Shown here: positions 60,409-64,000 of the stretch, piece after piece
How the letters are laid out: each line of letters starts with the position of its first letter
Position numbering within the stretch: the first letter of the stretch is position 1
Origin: CBETVX01 sp965539935
GTDB taxonomy: Bacteria > Bacillota > Clostridia > Peptostreptococcales > Caminicellaceae
Reading direction: 5' to 3'
Length of the DNA: 64,000 nucleotides
NCBI GenBank assembly: GCA_965539935.1
Contig: CBETVX010000007.1
Location: forward strand, 1-64,000
Made by a program: the position numbers and the translations under genes
The notes under the pieces: model-generated
Database searches by the model: none
The model's input: the letters and a program-made list of their open reading frames with translations, nothing else
Told to the model about the DNA's origin: nothing

Positions 60409-61362
60409 ATGACAAAATTATCAAAAAAATCTATACTACTAATTTCCTGTCTGCTAGTTTTATTTTTATCTGCTTGTTCATCTCCAAAAACAGGTGAAAT
60501 TGCAGAGGATTTAAATCAATCCCTAAACATAGGAGCGATATCTTCTGTGGATGCTATTCCAATCATTATGGCTGATGAAATGGGTTATTTTGAAGAAGAA
60601 GGTGTATCCGTTAATTTCCAACCCTTTCAAAGTGCAAAGGATAGGGACGCAGCCTTTCAAGGTGGGGCTTTAGATGGAATTATTTGTGATGAAGTAGCTG
60701 TTAGCCTTTATCAAAATGCTGACATGGATGTAAAAATCACAGGTGTTACTGATGGTGATTTTATGCTTATAGCAAATCCTAATTCCGACATAAATAGTAT
60801 GAATGATATAATTGGCAAAAGTGTAGCTATTTCTGAAAAAACATGTATCGAATATACCCTTGATAAAATATTAGAAAAACATGAAATAAGTCCAGAGGAT
60901 GTAAATAAATCTATGATTCCAGCAGTACCTACTAGACTTGAAATGTTAAGAAATGACAAGGTGGATGTAGCCCTGCTTCCAGAACCCTTTTCTTCACTGG
61001 CTATAAAGGATGGAGGGATTGTTCTTGGAAGTGCTCTTGATGAAGGTTTCTATCCTTCTGTTACTGCTTTTTCTCAAGATGCAATTAATGCAAAGGGGAA
61101 TGAAATTAAAGCTTTCTATAATGCATATAATAAAGCTGTAGATTATATTAACAGTACACCTATTTCTGAATACGAAGATAAAATAGTAGAAATAGTAGGA
61201 TATCCTGAAGAAATGAAGGGTCAGATTGAATTACCTGTATTTAGAAAAAATGTACTTCCATCTGAAGATGAAATCCAATCAGTAATTGACTGGGCTAAAG
61301 AGAATAATTTAATCGACAAAGATCTTAAGCCAGAAGATTTATTAGATGATATAGGTATCTAA
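60409..61362 (+). CDS. NitT/TauT-type ABC substrate-binding lipoprotein
   Basis: 317 residues. Lipoprotein signal LVLFLSAC (lipidated C23), then the NMT1/SsuA-like fold (LNIGAISSVDAIPIIMADEMGYFEEEGVSVNFQPFQSAKDRDAAFQGGALDGII). Such proteins bind sulfonates, taurine, nitrate, bicarbonate, thiamine precursors or aromatic acids. The ligand is not evident. It is the first gene of an SBP-ATPase-permease operon divergent from the UbiD/UbiA/UbiX genes, so a carboxylated aromatic is worth considering. Confidence 0.88.
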   Translation: MTKLSKKSILLISCLLVLFLSACSSPKTGEIAEDLNQSLNIGAISSVDAIPIIMADEMGYFEEEGVSVNFQPFQSAKDRDAAFQGGALDGIICDEVAVSLYQNADMDVKITGVTDGDFMLIANPNSDINSMNDIIGKSVAISEKTCIEYTLDKILEKHEISPEDVNKSMIPAVPTRLEMLRNDKVDVALLPEPFSSLAIKDGGIVLGSALDEGFYPSVTAFSQDAINAKGNEIKAFYNAYNKAVDYINSTPISEYEDKIVEIVGYPEEMKGQIELPVFRKNVLPSEDEIQSVIDWAKENNLIDKDLKPEDLLDDIGI

Positions 61363-61381
61363 AATACTATGGAGGTATCAT

Positions 61382-62137
61382 ATGCTTAAAATAGATAAAC
61401 TTTCTGTTAGCTATCTCCACGAAAAAAAATCAATCCCTGCCTTAGGTCCTATAAGTATGAAAATTGAGCCAAGTGATATCTTGGCACTTATAGGACCCTC
61501 TGGCTGTGGTAAATCTACACTTTTACACGTGTTAGGTGGAATTATAAAGGATTATAAAGGACAAGTGAGTATAAATGGTGAGGAGCTCAACCCTAAAAAA
61601 CATGACATTGGATTTATTCCTCAAAACTTTGGACTACTGGCATGGAAAACCGTTTATAAAAATTGTCTACTTTCTTTAAAAATTAAAGAAAAAACAATCT
61701 CTTCCTCTCAAATTGAGAGGATTGATTATATTATGGATAAGTTAAATATTAATTCATTAAAGGATAGGTATCCACGGGAACTAAGTGGAGGACAAAAACA
61801 AAGGGTATCTATTGCTAGGGCCTTTATCATGAACCCAGATTTACTATTGATGGATGAGCCCTTCTCTGCCTTAGATGCCCTTACAAGGGAAGAAGCTCAA
61901 GAACTTTTTGTTGATACATGGAATCAATATAAAACCACTACAATATTCGCAACCCATAGCATAGAAGAAGCTATTTATATGGGAAAGAAGATTTTAATTA
62001 TGTCCCACTGTCCCGGTACCATTGTTGAAATCATAGACAACCCCCTTTTTAATACTAAAAATCTACGGGAAAGCAAAGAATTCCATAACTTAACAGCCCA
62101 CTTAAGAAGTGTCATAAAAAAGGGGTGGAAAATATGA
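61382..62137 (+). CDS. NitT/TauT-type ABC transporter ATPase
   Basis: 251 residues. Walker A GPSGCGKS, the Q-loop region IPQNFGLLAWKTV, signature LSGGQKQR, Walker B LLLMDEP and H-loop ATHSIEEA are typical of SsuB/TauB-type ATPases. Start ATG after GGAGGTATCAT. Overlaps the permease gene by 4 bp (ATGA). Confidence 0.93.
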   Translation: MLKIDKLSVSYLHEKKSIPALGPISMKIEPSDILALIGPSGCGKSTLLHVLGGIIKDYKGQVSINGEELNPKKHDIGFIPQNFGLLAWKTVYKNCLLSLKIKEKTISSSQIERIDYIMDKLNINSLKDRYPRELSGGQKQRVSIARAFIMNPDLLLMDEPFSALDALTREEAQELFVDTWNQYKTTTIFATHSIEEAIYMGKKILIMSHCPGTIVEIIDNPLFNTKNLRESKEFHNLTAHLRSVIKKGWKI

Positions 62138-62895
62138 AGCCAAGAAAAAAATTAAAGACATTCATGCAAGGCTTTATCCTATTTAATTTTTTATGGTATA
62201 TAATTGCATCAGTAATCAATATGAAAGTACTACCTAAACCCACAGATGTATATTTAAGCTTTGGGCATCTATATGGTGAAAAACTTTACATCCATATTGG
62301 GGTTAGTTTATACAGAATACTTAGCGGTCTAGGTATAGCATTGATATTGGGAATTTCTATAGGATTACTCATGGCCTTTTCAAAACTAGGAAATAGGCTA
62401 CTAAGTCCTTTAGTTTATTTTACATATCCTATACCCAAAACTGCATTATTACCAGTAGTAATACTATTATTTGGATTAGGCAATAACTCTAAGATTATTT
62501 TAATAGTTTTAATTCTAGTATTTCAGGTTATAGTTGCAGTAAAGGATGCAGTACTTAATATTGAACCGGAAGCCTATCACCCTTTAACAAGTCTTGGGGC
62601 TTCAAAACTCCAAATATTTATCCATATAACGGTTCCAGCTATTTTACCTGAATTACTTACCAATTTAAGATTGTCCATAGGAACGGCTCTATCCATATTA
62701 TTTTTTTCAGAGGGTTATGGAACACAATATGGCATTGGCTATTATATACTAGATGCATGGATGAGAATTGATTATATAGCAATGTATGCAGGAATTGTAG
62801 TCATAAGTCTTTTGGGCTTTTTCCTATTTATATTAATAGATATTATGGAAGAGGCCCTATGTAAATGGAAACCTAAATTACCGAGTTCCCATTAA
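62134..62895 (+). CDS. NitT/TauT-type ABC transporter permease
   Basis: 253 residues with about six membrane helices. The EAA-like loop is YHPLTSLGASKLQIFIHITVPAILPELLTNLR and the N-terminus is typical for SsuC/TauC. Start ATG at 62134, with AGGGGTGG before it, translationally coupled to the ATPase. Confidence 0.9.
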   Translation: MKPRKKLKTFMQGFILFNFLWYIIASVINMKVLPKPTDVYLSFGHLYGEKLYIHIGVSLYRILSGLGIALILGISIGLLMAFSKLGNRLLSPLVYFTYPIPKTALLPVVILLFGLGNNSKIILIVLILVFQVIVAVKDAVLNIEPEAYHPLTSLGASKLQIFIHITVPAILPELLTNLRLSIGTALSILFFSEGYGTQYGIGYYILDAWMRIDYIAMYAGIVVISLLGFFLFILIDIMEEALCKWKPKLPSSH

Positions 62896-62910
62896 AGTAA
62901 TTTTTTTATG

Positions 62911-62938
62911 AATGCTGATGGCTAATGTTTTATAGCTA
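62911..62938. repeat. Weak 7-bp period array (ATGGCTA type)
   Basis: Units AATGCTG, ATGGCTA, ATGTTTT, ATAGCTA just after the permease stop. Degenerate compared with the other arrays. Confidence 0.4.
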
Positions 62939-63033
62939 AAAAACTTTTTAAGTTTTGAGCTTCTTTATCAATATAAATATACAAATCATATAAGTTAATT
63001 CAATAATACACTTGTGTTAGAAGAGGGGTAAAT

Positions 63034-64000
63034 ATGTCAAGAATTTTTAATGGTAAAAAAATAGAATTATTAGCTCCTGCAGGAAATATGGAGATATTTA
63101 AAGGCATAGTACAGGCAAACTGCGATGCAATATATTTTGGTGGAAAAAACTTAAATATGCGAATGATAAGAAAGGGCTTTAATTTTTCCAATGATGAAAT
63201 CCAAGAAGCTGTAACTATGGCCCATGAACTTAATAAAAAAGTTTATGTAACAGTTAATAATATGCTAAACCAATATGAGATAGATACAGCCATTGAGTAT
63301 CTACATTTTCTAGAAGATATTGATGTGGATGGTATAATCATTCAAGATCTAGGAATTTTACAGATTTGTAAAGAAGAAAATATTAATAATTTTGAGATCC
63401 ATTCATCGGTGATGATGAATGTACATAATCTTGAATTTATAAAAACTTTAAAGGATTATGGAGTTTCTCGTGTAGTTTTATCAAGGGAAATGGATTTAAA
63501 AACTGCCAAACTACTTCAGGCACAGACAAATATTGAAACGGAATATTTTGTGCATGGTGATATATGTGCCGTAAATGATGCCAATTGCTATTATAGCTCT
63601 GTTCTTTGGGGCAATAGTTCTAATAGAGGAAGATGTTTCAAACCCTGTAGATGGCCCTATTTAATTAAAAAAGAAGGTTCTGTCTTTTCTACAGAATATC
63701 CTTTAGCTGCCAAGGATATGTATATGTACGAACATATCCCTGAACTAATTGAGGCTAATGTCACTTCCTTTAAAATAGAAGGTCGTATGAGAAATGCTGA
63801 TTTCATTGTGGACTTGGTAAATACCTACGGAGAAGCAATCGATAGATATATAGAAAATCCCCTAGGATTTAATAGAAAAAAACATTCTACTAAATTATTT
63901 GAAAATAGAAAACGTGATTTTACCACTGCCTATGCCTTTTCAAAACCTGGTCTAGATTTTATTAATACTCGCTATGAAGGCACAGGAAAGTTTTATTCCA
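63034..64000 (+). CDS. Peptidase U32 family protein, truncated by window end
   Basis: The first 322 codons are present and the frame is open to the window edge. The start ATG follows AGAGGGGTAAAT. The N-terminus reads SRIFNGKKIELLAPAGNMEIFKG, and the central part has YFVHGDICAVNDANCYYSS and NRGRCFKPCRWPY, the cysteine-rich U32 signature, then KDMYMYEHIPEL and SFKIEGRMR. U32 members include collagenase-like PrtC and RlhA-type enzymes for 23S rRNA cytidine hydroxylation; the latter roles are better supported. It lies 138 bp after the ABC permease and is probably separate. Confidence 0.9.
   Translation, partial: MSRIFNGKKIELLAPAGNMEIFKGIVQANCDAIYFGGKNLNMRMIRKGFNFSNDEIQEAVTMAHELNKKVYVTVNNMLNQYEIDTAIEYLHFLEDIDVDGIIIQDLGILQICKEENINNFEIHSSVMMNVHNLEFIKTLKDYGVSRVVLSREMDLKTAKLLQAQTNIETEYFVHGDICAVNDANCYYSSVLWGNSSNRGRCFKPCRWPYLIKKEGSVFSTEYPLAAKDMYMYEHIPELIEANVTSFKIEGRMRNADFIVDLVNTYGEAIDRYIENPLGFNRKKHSTKLFENRKRDFTTAYAFSKPGLDFINTRYEGTGKFYS

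Overview
The window is low-GC, AT-rich DNA from an anaerobic, spore-forming Firmicute, most likely of the class Clostridia and possibly near the Tissierellales (inference only; there is no rRNA here). The signs are a row of four small CotF-like spore coat genes, CIRCE-controlled groESL, strong AGGAGG-type ribosome sites with GTG/TTG starts, an anaerobe-type MinD/NifX 'orange protein' cluster, UbiD/UbiX decarboxylases and large peptide-scavenging gene sets. There is no phage, IS transposase, CRISPR array, rRNA or tRNA that I can see.

Layout. 0-8.4 kb: a DHDPS-family aldolase, a DUF123 GIY-YIG protein, a divergent Nramp-like transporter lacking the metal-site motifs, and a TelA / NfeD-like / flotillin / TelA-like membrane-stress block. 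8.5-12 kb: guaB-guaA behind a guanine-class purine riboswitch with a visible antiterminator/terminator switch. 12-13.6 kb: small spore proteins. 13.7-22.4 kb: a cell-wall-peptide recycling set (lysA, oppA-like, ldcA-like, M20 amidohydrolase, dipeptide epimerase) headed by a sigma-54 promoter and adjacent to its probable sigma-54 activator. 22.7-28.8 kb: an orphan CheY, a two-component system with an ABC exporter, and a membrane-bound beta-lactamase-like serine hydrolase. 29-31.5 kb: groESL. 31.7-35.7 kb: panG-panB-panC-panD plus a nucleotidyltransferase, preceded by a roughly 187-nt structured RNA that looks like 6S RNA. 35.7-40 kb: small membrane protein, two GNAT acetyltransferases, AIM24, an orphan iolB and DUF554. 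40-44.3 kb: Fur, DUF134 and the Mrp/NifX/MinD-ferredoxin cluster. 44.5-53 kb: a complete dipeptide ABC importer with two peptidases behind a second sigma-54 promoter, divergent from a second sigma-54 activator. 55-60 kb: UbiD-UbiA-UbiX-UbiD, next to a divergent NitT/TauT-like ABC importer (60.4-62.9 kb). The window ends inside a U32 peptidase gene.

Two themes unify the window. First, peptide and amino-acid scavenging: two separate peptide systems, each with its own sigma-54 activator and a recognisable -24/-12 promoter. Second, intergenic repeats: two near-identical 156-bp elements (155/156 bases) plus a diverged third copy, each just beyond a rho-independent terminator, and at least eight short arrays with a 7-bp period scattered between genes. 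The most promising items for follow-up are the sigma-54 circuits, the UbiA/UbiD/UbiX plus importer neighbourhood, the TelA-flotillin block, the 6S-like RNA and the 7-bp repeat family.
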